From Tenodera sinensis (lineage: Eukaryota; Arthropoda; Insecta; Mantodea; Mantidae): a stretch of 64,000 nt of DNA. Location of the stretch: contig CM060964.1 of the NCBI GenBank assembly GCA_030765045.1, positions 273,312,388-273,376,387 of the forward strand. Reading direction: 5' to 3'. A program made the position numbers and the translations under genes. How positions within the stretch are numbered: the stretch's first letter is position 1; each line of letters begins with the position of its first letter. The notes under the pieces were generated by a model that saw nothing but the letters and a program-made list of their open reading frames with translations, made no database searches and was not told where the DNA came from. Below are positions 9,450 through 19,703 of this stretch, in pieces.

Positions 9450-12400
9450 ATTTACAAGTCTTTCTGTATCCGAGAGGTAGTATTCATCCCATTTACCTTG
9501 GGTAACCATAAGTGTACTGTATTTGAAAATATCTGGGAGTTTTATTTAAGTGATTAATAGGGTTTCCACCCATTTTTCTAGTGTGTATGGCACCCCTACT
9601 GGCAGCTGGTACAAAGTGCTTATCACAGGTATCCAAACAGGGGAAATAAATCTGCAGATGTTCTCATGTGAATGAAAGACCTTAGAAGCTCTTTATTGAT
9701 TTATTTTGCATCATTCTTTTCTTTAAATGCCATTCAATTCATGAGAATTGCTACTCTGACCTAATTTTGTTGATTTATTTCAAAATAAGTACTTAAATTA
9801 CTCTATAGGTCCTTCTGTTGAATTATAGAGTGCATTAATCTTCTAATAGACAGAATGTGTTTTCAATTTTAGCCTAGCTTCACTTTTGACAACCAGTCCC
9901 GTTTTGTCACCACTGCAAGCAGATTGACATATCGACTAAATGCTTCTAGTCACTTGTGTGGAGTATCTACTCATGTGTCATCAGTGGTTTAGTATGGTGA
10001 AATTCTTTGTTCCAGAGGACCAATTGAAAATGAAATTTATTAATGAAATTAATGTTAAGTATACTGTGCATTTTTTTTCAAATTCATTTCCATTTAAGCA
10101 GCTTCCATTTTCAGGGCTTGAAGATGTTTGACTTTTCTTTTTCTTTTGTGCTATTATTGTTATCTGTAAGAAACATATGTAATTCCTTAATATAAGCTCA
10201 TTCCAGTTTGTAATTTAAAACATCACTTATTAACTTTTTTTAATCAGAAAATGAGAAAATGTGTGAACAGTGAATCTGAAAAATGTATTTTGAATTGTTG
10301 GCAGCACTGACATTTTGGAATAATACTGCTAAATTAGGTATGTATTAGTAAATCACTTCAAAGATTCAGTTGATTTTGGAGTACTTTTGTTCTGCTTTTG
10401 GAATATAGGGTGCTTTAGAAAGTTTATGTGGATCCATGATGTTTTCTAAATAAAGAGCAAGACTGGAATCAAAATCTAAGGTGCTTAGGAACATTGACTT
10501 CAATTGAAAAATAAATTTCAAAAGTGCTGCATTTTTTCTTAAAAATAGAAAGTGCTCATTTCTATTCCTGTACGAAATGCATTCCATGGTCTTAGTGCCT
10601 AGAAGCAGCATTTAAAATTATTGGATTTTTTTAAGTATGTTTTAAAACTTTGTGTTTGTTACAATAACACCTTCTCAGGCACATGTCATACATGAAGATG
10701 TGCATGTGCGCACACATCTTCTCTCTCTGTATTCTAAAGCTTTTAGATTTTCTTTCCCCTCTTGCTTCATGTTTATAACTTTTATAGATCATTCCATTAT
10801 TTAATAATTCATTCCATTTTACTAGTTATTACAAATTATTTTAGTTAGATTTTATTTTCAGAGTTTACTTAGTTTTAAAACCATGTATGTTGTTGGCCTC
10901 ATTAATTACTCTTTCTACCTGAAATTGTGAGGAAAAACTGAAATAAATAATATTCAAATGCTTAATTTTTATAAGCAAGCTCTCTGGAAGCCAATGGAAA
11001 ATGATTATGTGAAGTAGATGAGTGGCTTGCTTTCATTTGAAATCAAGTCATAGCTGCATTTATGGCTGTGATCTCTAGTTTTGCTCATTATTTTGCTATG
11101 TATTTGTGTGGTTACTTTTGATGAAGTAATAACCTTGCCTATACAGAAATATAATTCTTCAGAAGATGTTCAGGACCCACATAAACAATTGTTCAACTCC
11201 AAAGGAAAATTAAAAAGTGCATTATTCATTTAAAAGAAAAAAAGAGTATATGTTCATGTATGTATGTTTTCAAAGTACAGTATTATGTAATGCACAATGC
11301 TAGTCATATCTCTTATATCTTATATATGTTAAAATTTGTTTCTTTATTGTTCCAATGTTTCTTTTTTCTTTCATTTATTTGTTACAGCATTAGAAACAAT
11401 AAAGACAATACATTAAAATAAAGTTAAAATTAAATTTACAGGGTAACCCAGAAAAGTTCTGTTATTATATTTGATTGGTAGTATTACAAGTCATACTACA
11501 GTGCAATTTTTAAAATATTTTATGAAAAATGAATATAACTGAAATGCCAATAAAAGATGATTTGGACATAAATATTAAAAGCTATCTCTAGGCTACATAG
11601 AAAGGGCAGTTATTTTACTTTCACTGAGCAAGAATCTCTATTTTTGCATGAAGGTAGAAAATTGCATTTGCAGATGTAATTTAATTTGTTTTATTACAAT
11701 GACATAAAAATGTAGCTTTTGAATATGGTATCATTAGCAGTGAAGGTATTTAAACTTCTACATTTGAAGAGGAGAGCTATAGTGAGCCAATGTACGAGTG
11801 GGGCTGCTCCCAAATGCCAGTTCACAGTTCCATCACTTAAGCTGTGTTATACTGCTGCTGAGACATGGGCCAAATTATTGTTGATATCAGAAGCAGTAAG
11901 CATTGGAAACATCTTTTTACATTCTAGAACCCCGTTATCTTGCTTCAGCTATATGTTTCAATGGAAACATATAGTTTCATTAAAGCTTCTGTTACCCAAA
12001 AAAATGAAATATTCAAGAACCAACTAAACTGTTTTGCACAGCAAAGAAGTCCATTTAGAGAAAATATAATATAGAATCTAACCTAGAATACAAAAAATTA
12101 AGATCCTGTATTTTTTTCCTTAAAAATGAATGGCAATGAAAATATCTCAAATTGAAGTAAAATTAGCCTTGTTCCTAAGCTACGGGCAAAACAGTTTTCA
12201 AAAGTTGGTTAGGTATAATCACTAGGTTCTATAATTGCGTAGAATTTAGCTTTTGAAAGTATATCGTTTCAGTTGTAGAAGTGGGTAAAAATGTTGGTTT
12301 TTATGCAGCAGTTCTGGCTATTCCATTGTTGATAAAAGATGTGTTCCAAATAACTGTTCCAAAGTGACAGTCCTAAATGGATAGAACTGCAATATTGATT

Positions 12401-14539
12401 ATATATGTATGTTTAATAATGGGTAACTGCTACTCTGGTCACTAAGATCATTTTTCAATTTTTAGCCTATGCCAACAGAAATGGAAATAAAGAAGGGAAT
12501 TGAGAATGCCTACATCTCAATTAAGCTAAAGATGGTCATATACCCCAACCTATGTTTACCTACTGTGCATTTTAAGCCTATCTCAAATGTGTATATGATT
12601 TAAATTATTTGTCTATTTATTGTACTATAAAGTTGTAGACCATGTCAGAATAGTGCTTACAAAATACAGACATCAGTCAGTTTATATCTTTATTATAGAT
12701 ATCAAACAATTAGTAAGGAATATTTGAATAACTGAAACATGGATTAACATTATTTGTTAGAATGTATGGACTGTGATACAGTTAAGCACAAAATCAATAT
12801 AATTTGACCCGAACAAATACTCCATGCTCCATTTGTTACTAGTATTTTTCATTAGGAGCTTCCTAACATTATCAGTTCATGTCAACTCATTGTGTTTTAT
12901 AAAATTTGTTTCAATGTAACAGAAAGTGTGTGAAAAAATGTGAGCAAAATATTTAACATAATATTTACATATAATTAGTGAGAAAATCATGTGTTACCAC
13001 AGTAGATCTTAGATTTGATGCAGGAAAAGAACAAGCTGATGCATGTTCAATGAAATTCAAAATAAAATACACTTTAAGGGTGTTCTTAACCCTACAACAT
13101 GCTCCAGGAAACTTGAAAAGAACAGCTGATGTTGCTGTTTTTTGTACTTTTTTCAAATATTTCTCAAACCCATCAACATTGAAAGCAATAAAGAGAAAAG
13201 AATTGTGAACATTTCTGTGAAAAATCTGCCTTGTATTCATGCACATGATAAAAAATTGCAAGAAGTATGTACCTGAACTATAGTCGGGAGGATCTTGTGA
13301 ACATAGTGTTGCACCCAAGTATAGCTTGGCCTTCAATGTGTTAAGTACAGACATAGGTAATTATCATTGCATTGATTTAATTAATCCTTTGGTGTTTCAT
13401 TTTTTGGGCTGTCAGCAAATGCTGCTAATGGTTTTTTTCCATTATTATACATGAAGATAGCTCTATCACAGGACTGTTAATTTGGAACGATAACTTAAGC
13501 TGCTGTTATCTGTTTGAATGACCCATCATTTTTGGGATTGTATAACTCCACCATTGCTTAATTATTGAAATTGTTCCACCTTCAGAGCTGTTACAAAACA
13601 ATTTACATTATTTTTCTCACCTCTAATTTGTACATTATAAAGATATTAAGTTTTTTTCAGGTGTTTATAGATGAACTAGAAATTATCCTTATAGTTTTGA
13701 TATAGACTTTTAACAGATGATACAGGTATATAAATTAACCCTGGGCAAGGTCTCCTTACAGTTCTTTAAGCAATGAAATGTGTCGTGTATTTCCAAGTAG
13801 GCTCTGTAAGGTACAATCATATACTCTTCATTTTGAAATATCCAGAGCGCTTGTATGCTGTACCTTGCTTGTATGTACATCCTATGATTTAACTTGCACA
13901 TAAAGCCGTTGTAATTAAATACAACAGAAAAGAAACTCTTTGATGATGCAGTAATTGTATTGATAGTGTGCACCAAACAGTTTGCAGCTAAAATACTTAT
14001 GTAGAATCATAAAATTGGCATACAATTTTTTTAATTGTACCTACTTCAGAGGCACAGAAAATTCAAGTGATGCCAAATTAAATTCGGTAATTTGATAGAA
14101 TTAGCAGTACTCACTAAGATATTTAACACTTTAATTAAATGAATATCCTTCCAGCAGATATGTTATATTGAAGAAAAAAACTTTGACAATAAAGCTCATT
14201 ACTTTTTTGTACAATCAAGCAAGACTTCAATTTACTACTACGTGGAGGATATTTTACTGTAAGATGAATGGAGCAAAAACTGCTTCATGTCTGGTTGCAT
14301 TCCCATGGCTATCCACATTAGCCAACTGCTTGCAACTGTGATGGTAGGGCATTAATCTCAGCAGCTGTTTTTACTGAATGTTTGGTTCTGTGCATTCTTG
14401 CAAGCATTATTTATGTATCAGAGACTGAATAAAGTGCAGTTTAACAAGTTCAGACACATCTTAAAGACCTTATCTCATCTCTCCTTATTGGTGCATGCTA
14501 TGTTTATCAACACTGGATGACTTACCTTTAATTTCAGGA
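9450..14539. other. Long stretch with no recognised feature
   Basis: Five kilobases of AT-rich DNA. Several open frames of 60-130 codons exist (for example 12965-13354 minus and 11719-12027 plus). None has a recognisable motif, compositional bias or family resemblance, so I treat them as chance. No tRNA-like or inverted-repeat structure stood out by eye. Confidence 0.5.
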
Positions 14540-14792
14540 AAAGAAAGTATTATTTATTTATGCCAACAAACTTAATGTTGGTGTTTTTAAACACACAAGC
14601 TGTGTGTGGGCATTAAGTTTGTTGGCATAAATAAATAATAATTACCATCTGAAGGTTATTTAATCCTGGGATATAAAGTACCTACAATAGTAAGTCACCA
14701 TTGGGGTAATTTGTCTCTGGTGTGGGACTGCCTTTGTGGTTTACCAGGAGAAATACGAACTGGTTTGAAAATTTAATGCCATTCTGGCAGTT

Positions 14793-14863
14793 TGTCACAA
14801 TAGCTCAGTGGTAGAGCAGCCGCCCGTAAGCGGAAGGTCTGTGGTTCAAATCCCAGTTGTGGC
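14793..14863 (+). repeat. tRNA-Thr-like SINE core, copy 1
   Basis: A tRNA-like promoter with A-box TAGCTCAGTGGTAGAGC and B-box GGTTCAAATCC (14843-14853). Compared with copy 2 the anticodon loop lacks one G. The acceptor-like ends GTCACAA and TTGTGGC can pair. It is a retroposon part and not a functional tRNA gene, because the T-stem pairs poorly and copies occur in the same flanking context. Confidence 0.75.
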
Positions 14864-15118
14864 ATTGAATTTTTAAGTTCCAGTTCTACCTCTTAAACTT
14901 TGCCCACACACGGCTTGTGTGTTTAAAAACACCAACATTAAGTTTGTTGGCATAAATAAATAATAATTGCCATCTGAAGGTTATTTAATCCTGGGATATA
15001 AAGTACCTACAATAGTAAGTCACCATTGGGGTAATTTGTCTCTGATGTGAGACTGCCTTTGTGGTTTACCAGGAGAAATATGAACTGGTTTGAGAATTTA
15101 ATGCCATTCTGGCAGTTA

Positions 15119-15190
15119 GTCACAATAGCTCAGTGGTAGAGCAGCTGCCCGGTAAGCGGAAGGTCTGTGGTTCAAATCCCAGTTGTGGCA
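15119..15190 (+). repeat. tRNA-Thr-like SINE core, copy 2
   Basis: As copy 1 but with the complete anticodon loop CCGGTAA; by cloverleaf position the anticodon reads GGT (Thr). B-box GGTTCAAATCC at 15169-15179. Sequence on both sides is nearly identical to copy 1, showing a recent tandem duplication. Confidence 0.75.
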
Positions 15191-15652
15191 TTGGATTTTT
15201 AAGTTCCAGTTCTACCTCTCAAAGAAAGTATTATTAACATATACTTTACATGTAGAGCAAAAGGTTTCATTTATACATAGTGCCTTTGTTAACAAATCTG
15301 ATGTGCAAACAGGAGCAAGCTCTGTGGTACACAATTGAACCAATGAGAATCATATTACCTAGGTGCTTAGATTTCAAATAGCAAGCAATCAGTCATTTTT
15401 TTCCTCATTCATTTGTTTCATTTACCTCTTTTCTGCTGTAATTTTATTACATTGTGTACAACATATTTGAAGGTAAAAATCATTGATTATTCAGGTTTAA
15501 CCTTGGTCTTGAAGTAGTTATTAATGACAAATCATAATTAAGCTCACTTAAATTAATGGAAAAGTATCAACACTTATCATGGTAGAACCAAACGTTTAGA
15601 TATTCCTGTTCTAAGGAAACAAACTAATAAGTGTTCTGCATGGATTTTATAT

Positions 15653-16345
15653 AGGGTGGGCACAAAGTCCTGTCACCCCTTTAAAGTATTAATTATATTA
15701 ATTATTCAACCTTTATTATAACTATGTGTACTCACTATAGATAGTATTTTATGTCTTAATGCACATCTGTTTGCTTTAATGTACCCCTGTGGACAAAAAA
15801 AAAGTGAGTCATGTCTGGAATGCGTGCATACATGCATGCATACATGTATACACTTTTGATACTTGTGGAGTTGTTTTGTGCCGTTAAGTTAGCCTGGTGA
15901 TCCAGACATGACTCATTTTTTTTGTGCATGGGTATACTTTTTTTCATGTAAATGTCTAAAACATCAGTACGGGATCCATCATACTCAGAATATAAAATAA
16001 TCCATCGCCAGGCTCTGTGGGACATCTTTATCAGCACTGCTGAAGTAATCTATCTGAAAGCTAGTTACCAATTTCTTTAAATTCATCAATCAAATTATGT
16101 TGTTCTGCAACAATGTTCTTGATGAATCTCCAGAGCAAAGTGTTACATAAAGTTAGGTCAGGGCTTCAACTTGGCCAGTCAGTTGGAGTTGGCAATGAAG
16201 GCGATCGTTGGCCAAAGCAACGTTCTGGAAACACCTCATTGAGATATTCCTGAACTGAAATGGTAAAATGAGGAGGCACTGTCTTGCTGAAACCAAAATG
16301 TATCGTTGATCCCTTGGGTTTCCATATTATAATTCCGTCAGTGTT
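15653..16345 (-). mobile_element. DUF4817-type Tc1/mariner relative, decayed
   Basis: A left-end-like GGGTGGGCACAAAGTCC lies at 15654. The minus strand at 16061-16345 reads FQQDSA, then after a frameshift PPHFTISVQEYLNEVFPER, then FGQRSPSLPTPTDWPS, a stop, and SPDLTLCN. This is the 'FQQDGAPPH...EWPARSPDLTPCD' signature of the insect DUF4817/DDE_3 transposases. The third catalytic position appears as Asn. The right end was not found. Confidence 0.65.
15781..15937. repeat. Inverted repeat with ~36-nt arms
   Basis: Arms 15781-15818 and 15902-15937 pair: the left contains GTGAGTCATGTCTGG and the right CCAGACATGACTCA, each beside an A- or T-run and a GTACCCCTGTG or CATGGGTATAC edge. A related sequence recurs near 25950-25990, so this is a dispersed repeat and not a unique hairpin. 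Confidence 0.7.
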
Positions 16346-16993
16346 AATTTATGGAGTTGATGGGAATTTGTGTCCAACCTGTAGAATTCATAAGATATGC
16401 AATCTGTTTGTTTCTGTGATGACAGGTTTACCTGTAACTAAGCATTCAAATTTAAAGAGTTCTTGTTTAACATTAGCACACATATTAACAATAGAAGATG
16501 CATACAGAGATGGAAACTGAAGTTGAAAATGTTGGACAGTCAATTAGTTAAATAACTGACTTGTTGGTCTTTGAAAAGAGAGTCCTTTCTGCAAGGAGAA
16601 TTAGGATAAAATTCTTAAATTAAAGGAAAAGTCCTTTATTACTAAAAACTTGAACGTGTAACTGGTAACAAGCGTACAAATGAATCTTTGGATGTGTAAT
16701 AGAAAGACAGGTAAAAGCCATAATTTGATTCCTTATTTCTAGGGCTGTGACATCGGAGTTGAAATGTAAGTAAAGCATACGGAATAGGATAGGTCAGGGT
16801 CTAGCAATGAGGGCTGGCACTGACACCGTGCTGTAGTGTCCAAATGACCATACAAGAAGAATTACGCATATCTCATGAATATTTACTTTATTTCTGCATT
16901 ACTGTTTATAGCATTTCTGCTAACTTATATAACTGAAACATCTTTATTAAATAATTAATGCAAACTTTAATTCATACTGTGCACATAGATAAA
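16346..16993. other. No feature recognised
   Basis: Non-coding sequence between the DUF4817-type fragment and the hAT fragment. No terminal repeat closing the former was identified. Confidence 0.4.
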
Positions 16994-17640
16994 CTATGTC
17001 TCTTTGTAGCAATGAATTATAACCCACGTTTTCAGGTTTTCAAACGAAAATGATTGTCCCCTTGCCAATAATACTGACTTACAGGCCAAAAGCTGTGTTC
17101 CACATCTGCTGAAAAATGTAAAATCTGTTACACACTTTCTGTCTATATCTGGGTATCTAAAAGCACTGTTTTCATTTGCAGCTACGTTGGCAATGTTACA
17201 TAGTTTATGGTATTCATCATTTTTCTGTAAAAGATTTCGCAGCTTGGCAGTTATCTTCCAGAGCATTAGCTTGTTGTTAGCTCCTTTCGCTACAGTCATT
17301 TGTTTTACCAGTTCTTCAGACTTTTTTAAAGCCTGAATTGCAGAGGGAAGAAATCCAAAATTCAAAGTAATGTATTTCAATTGAGTTTTAATATCAGGAT
17401 CACATAAAAGGATTTGGGATGTGTTTATTGGAGTTGCAGTGTTACTATCAAATGTCTACATCACATGTTTAACAGCATTGAAATTCATAGAATAGTATTC
17501 ACATGTTGCGATATACTGTGACTCACCCATACAGGTAACCCTCTTGTTGTAAGCAGTTGACTACCGGATGTCTCTCCACAAACGCAATGACTTCAATATC
17601 GCTGCCCTACTTATTTCCATGACAAGTGGCAAAATGGAGC
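16994..17640 (-). pseudogene. hAT-like transposase, C-terminal fragment
   Basis: An open minus-strand frame at 16994-17380 ends with TFFSRCGTQLLACKSVLLA, SFSFENLKTWVIIHC. It resembles the C-terminal dimerisation block of insect hAT proteins ('F.Y.P.TS.D.ERSFS.YK.LL...R..F..ENL...LV..C'). The upstream GFLPSAIQALKKSEEL and NNKL...LRNLLQKN fit the preceding helices. Weaker coding-like sequence continues to about 17640. No terminal repeats were seen. Confidence 0.6.
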
Positions 17641-17796
17641 AGTACTGGTATATTGTCTTTATGTAGAGCCCCAAAATTGTTAAAACATTAAAAAAATAAA
17701 CAGGAAAAAAAATTCTCAACTGCAAAGCTAAATTAAGTATCTAAAGCTAGTAAAAAAGGAACCAAAAATTATTTGCTCTGTATTAGAGATTATTGC

Positions 17797-17818
17797 AAAA
17801 AAAAAAAAAAAAAAAAAA
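17797..17818. repeat. Poly-A tract
   Basis: Twenty-two consecutive A residues with no recognisable retroposon body attached. Confidence 0.8.
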
Positions 17819-18107
17819 GTGAGATGTTAAAGAAAGTCTTGTTATATTCACATCACTTTCTCTACCCATTTCTGTAAACTATTCCTTCAAAGGCTTATTC
17901 TAATGTTTATTTTGTATTAAACATTTGCAGAAATACTTTCATTACACATGTTGTATAAAAGGGATATAGTAGACTAAATTAAGAATCAAGTCTTTTAAAA
18001 GCAGGTTCCTATGTGATGTTATGAAAAATTCACTCAGAATGAAGAGGTCTTCACAGAGTTGTTCATAAGCATGTGGACACACAAACCCTTTTTTTCTTGG
18101 TTTGTTT

Positions 18108-18133
18108 GTTTCTTTCTTTCTCTCTCTTTCTTC

Positions 18134-18215
<82 letters not shown>

Positions 18216-18353
18216 CTCGCTCTCTCTTTCTTTCCTCTTTCTTTCTCTCTTTCTCTTTCTTTCTTTCTCTCTTTTTTTCTTTCTTTCTTTCTTTCTTTTT
18301 CTCTCTTTCTTTCTCTCTCTTTCTTTCTGTCTTTCTTTCTTTCTTTCTCTCTT
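18108..18353. repeat. (TTTC)n microsatellite, ~245 bp
   Basis: A nearly pure TTTC array in its first half that becomes interrupted by TCTC and TTTTT further on. Long Ser/Phe/Leu or Lys/Arg/Glu-rich frames across it are translations of the array and not genes. A smaller related CT-rich tract lies at 18610-18665. Confidence 0.95.
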
Positions 18354-18357
18354 CAAT

Positions 18358-18490
18358 TCAATGAATTCAATGCCATTCTGGCAGATTGTCAGAGTAGCTC
18401 AATGGTTAGAGCAGCCGCCTGGTAGGCGGAAGGTCTGTGGTTCAAGTCCCAGCTGTGGCATTGAATTTTTAAGTTCCAGTTCTACCTCTC
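18358..18490 (+). repeat. tRNA-Thr-like SINE, single copy
   Basis: Same family as the composites at 14.6 and 26.5 kb. It starts GAATTCAATGCCATTCTGGC, has A-box-like TAGCTCAATGGTTAGAGC and B-box GGTTCAAGTCC, and ends at CTACCTCTC without the longer tail. It lies between the TTTC array and a fragment of repeat R850 and appears to be inserted into that repeat. Confidence 0.75.
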
Positions 18491-18610
18491 ATGCAATAAG
18501 GTAATTTGTACAAATGTTTATTTTAACTAACAAGAAAATATATAGGAATAAGAGTTTGTAAGAGTGGTTAGTACAAGAGTTGAGTGTCATGTGAGTGCAA
18601 CACATCAGAT
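18491..18610 (-). repeat. R850 repeat, 5'-end fragment
   Basis: Read on the minus strand it begins TCTGATGTGTTGCACTCACA and matches the first ~120 bp of the repeat copy at 48006. See 48006-48844 for the family description. Confidence 0.7.
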
Positions 18611-18671
18611 TTTTTTCTTTCTTTCTCTCTCTCTCTTTCTATCTTTTTCTTTCTTTCTTCCTTCCCAGGGA

Positions 18672-18768
18672 ACCACATCACATTTTTGAGTGAAATTATC
18701 ACATCAAATTTTTGGGTGGAATACAGTACTTGATCTATTTAATATAGATAAGCAGTAGAGATAGTAGA
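18672..18768 (+). repeat. R850 repeat, 3'-end fragment in the opposite orientation
   Basis: Contains AATTTTTGGGTGGAATACA, which occurs at the 3' end of the copy at 48006-48844, and ends near CAGTAGAGATAGTAG. It points away from the adjoining 5'-end fragment, with only a CT-rich spacer between. Confidence 0.6.
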
Positions 18769-19210
18769 AATTAATTTGATCCTACTCACAGTTTAAACAG
18801 GGGTTTGGTGCTGATGACCAAGTACTTGAATGCCCTTAAACTTGCATCTCCTCGTTGGCTGTTCCACTGGCTGTACCTTGTACTCCTATAAATCTATCTA
18901 AGCTAAAATCTTCTAATATTGCAAGAGAGAGTCTTAAGTTATCCAGGAATTTGTTTGATCATGAAATTGAATTTCAGTGTAATTCAAACTCCTACAGTAT
19001 TAACCCAATCACATATTTAAATCCTACTCAGCTAACCAAGAAATCAGATGTGAATCCCCTAGCAGTGAGGGTGTTGAGAGCTTGAAGCTTAAAAAATCAT
19101 TTACAATCAACCAATATATTTTACTGAAAATTTGCTTGCACAATATTAAAAGCATAAACTTACCAGTACCGTGTCCTAGTACTGCTGTTGCCTCAAAACA
19201 TTCATCTTAA

Positions 19211-19699
19211 CCCTTTCATGCCTGGTGTGTATTATAAGATACATAGGCTTTTTTTCCTATTTGTGCTAGTTTTAACTTTTTTTCTGCTATATTCTTGTTA
19301 TACTATCTGTCACCAATGAAAAATGCATATTTGAGACGTTTTGAATTGTAAAAAATTATTTTTTTTGCAATTTATATTGTGTTTTTTTTATAAGAAAAGA
19401 AGCAAAATCCATGCAACTGCAGTCAAATGATACCCCGTCATCATCCACACGTGCCATCACACCGATTATTTTACGTGGGCCCTCCCCGTCCTTTACCACA
19501 GGCACATTTGACTGCGGTTGCCAAGACTCGAACTCACGACCTTGGGCTTTGAGTGCATGGCCAGTGCACTACGTGTTGCCTCAACAATCATGGCTATTCA
19601 AGCCAGCAGGCTGAAGGTGTCCCAGACCGCCTAATCTAAACCGGTTTTGAATTAGAGGAAGAATGGTCTAAGTAGCAAAATAATTCAGGCATGAAAGAG
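19211..19699. mobile_element. piggyBac-type MITE, 489 bp
   Basis: A TTAA lies on each side (19207-19210 and 19700-19703), with inverted repeats CCCTTTCATGCCTG at the left and CAGGCATGAAAGAG at the right. TTAA duplication plus C-rich-start ends is the piggyBac pattern. No transposase is present. A tRNA-derived SINE occupies its right half. Confidence 0.8.
19435..19630 (-). repeat. tRNA-derived SINE inside the piggyBac MITE
   Basis: On the minus strand, a tRNA-like core with TGCACTGGCCATGCACTCAA and B-box GAGTTCGAGTCTT is followed by a tail containing GTGGTAAAGGACGGGGAGG. A related, older copy with the same tail motif lies at 22846-22985. Confidence 0.6.
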
Positions 19700-19703
19700 T
19701 TAA

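Larger units (their letters stand above)
14555..15220 (-). mobile_element. Composite tRNA-SINE (two tandem units plus terminal hairpin), 666 bp
   Basis: The block is flanked by a perfect 15-bp direct repeat, aaagaaagtattatt, at 14540-14554 and 15221-15235, so it inserted as one piece. Inside are two tandem units (14641-14965 and 14966-15220) of about 325 bp. Each has a head segment, a tRNA-like core (A-box-like TAGCTCAGTGGTAGAGC; B-box GGTTCAAATCC) and a tail ending in GGCATAAATAAATAATA where complete. The left end (14555-14640) carries an inverted tail copy that folds into a hairpin with GCCAACAAACTTAATG arms. The tRNA cores read on the plus strand, whereas the AT-rich tail lies at the minus-strand 3' end. 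Confidence 0.85.

Noticed and set aside
12965..13354. 129-codon minus-strand frame
   Set aside because: No motif or family resemblance, no coding-like bias, and an overlapping frame of similar length exists on the other strand.
14793..15190. Possible functional tRNA-Thr genes
   Set aside because: Copies share long flanking sequence, have a poorly paired T-stem, recur across the window with tails and sit within a block bounded by a target duplication. They are SINE heads.
18059..18504. Long Ser/Phe/Leu-rich and Lys/Arg/Glu-rich open frames on both strands
   Set aside because: They are translations of the TTTC microsatellite; frames stay open only because the array lacks stop codons.
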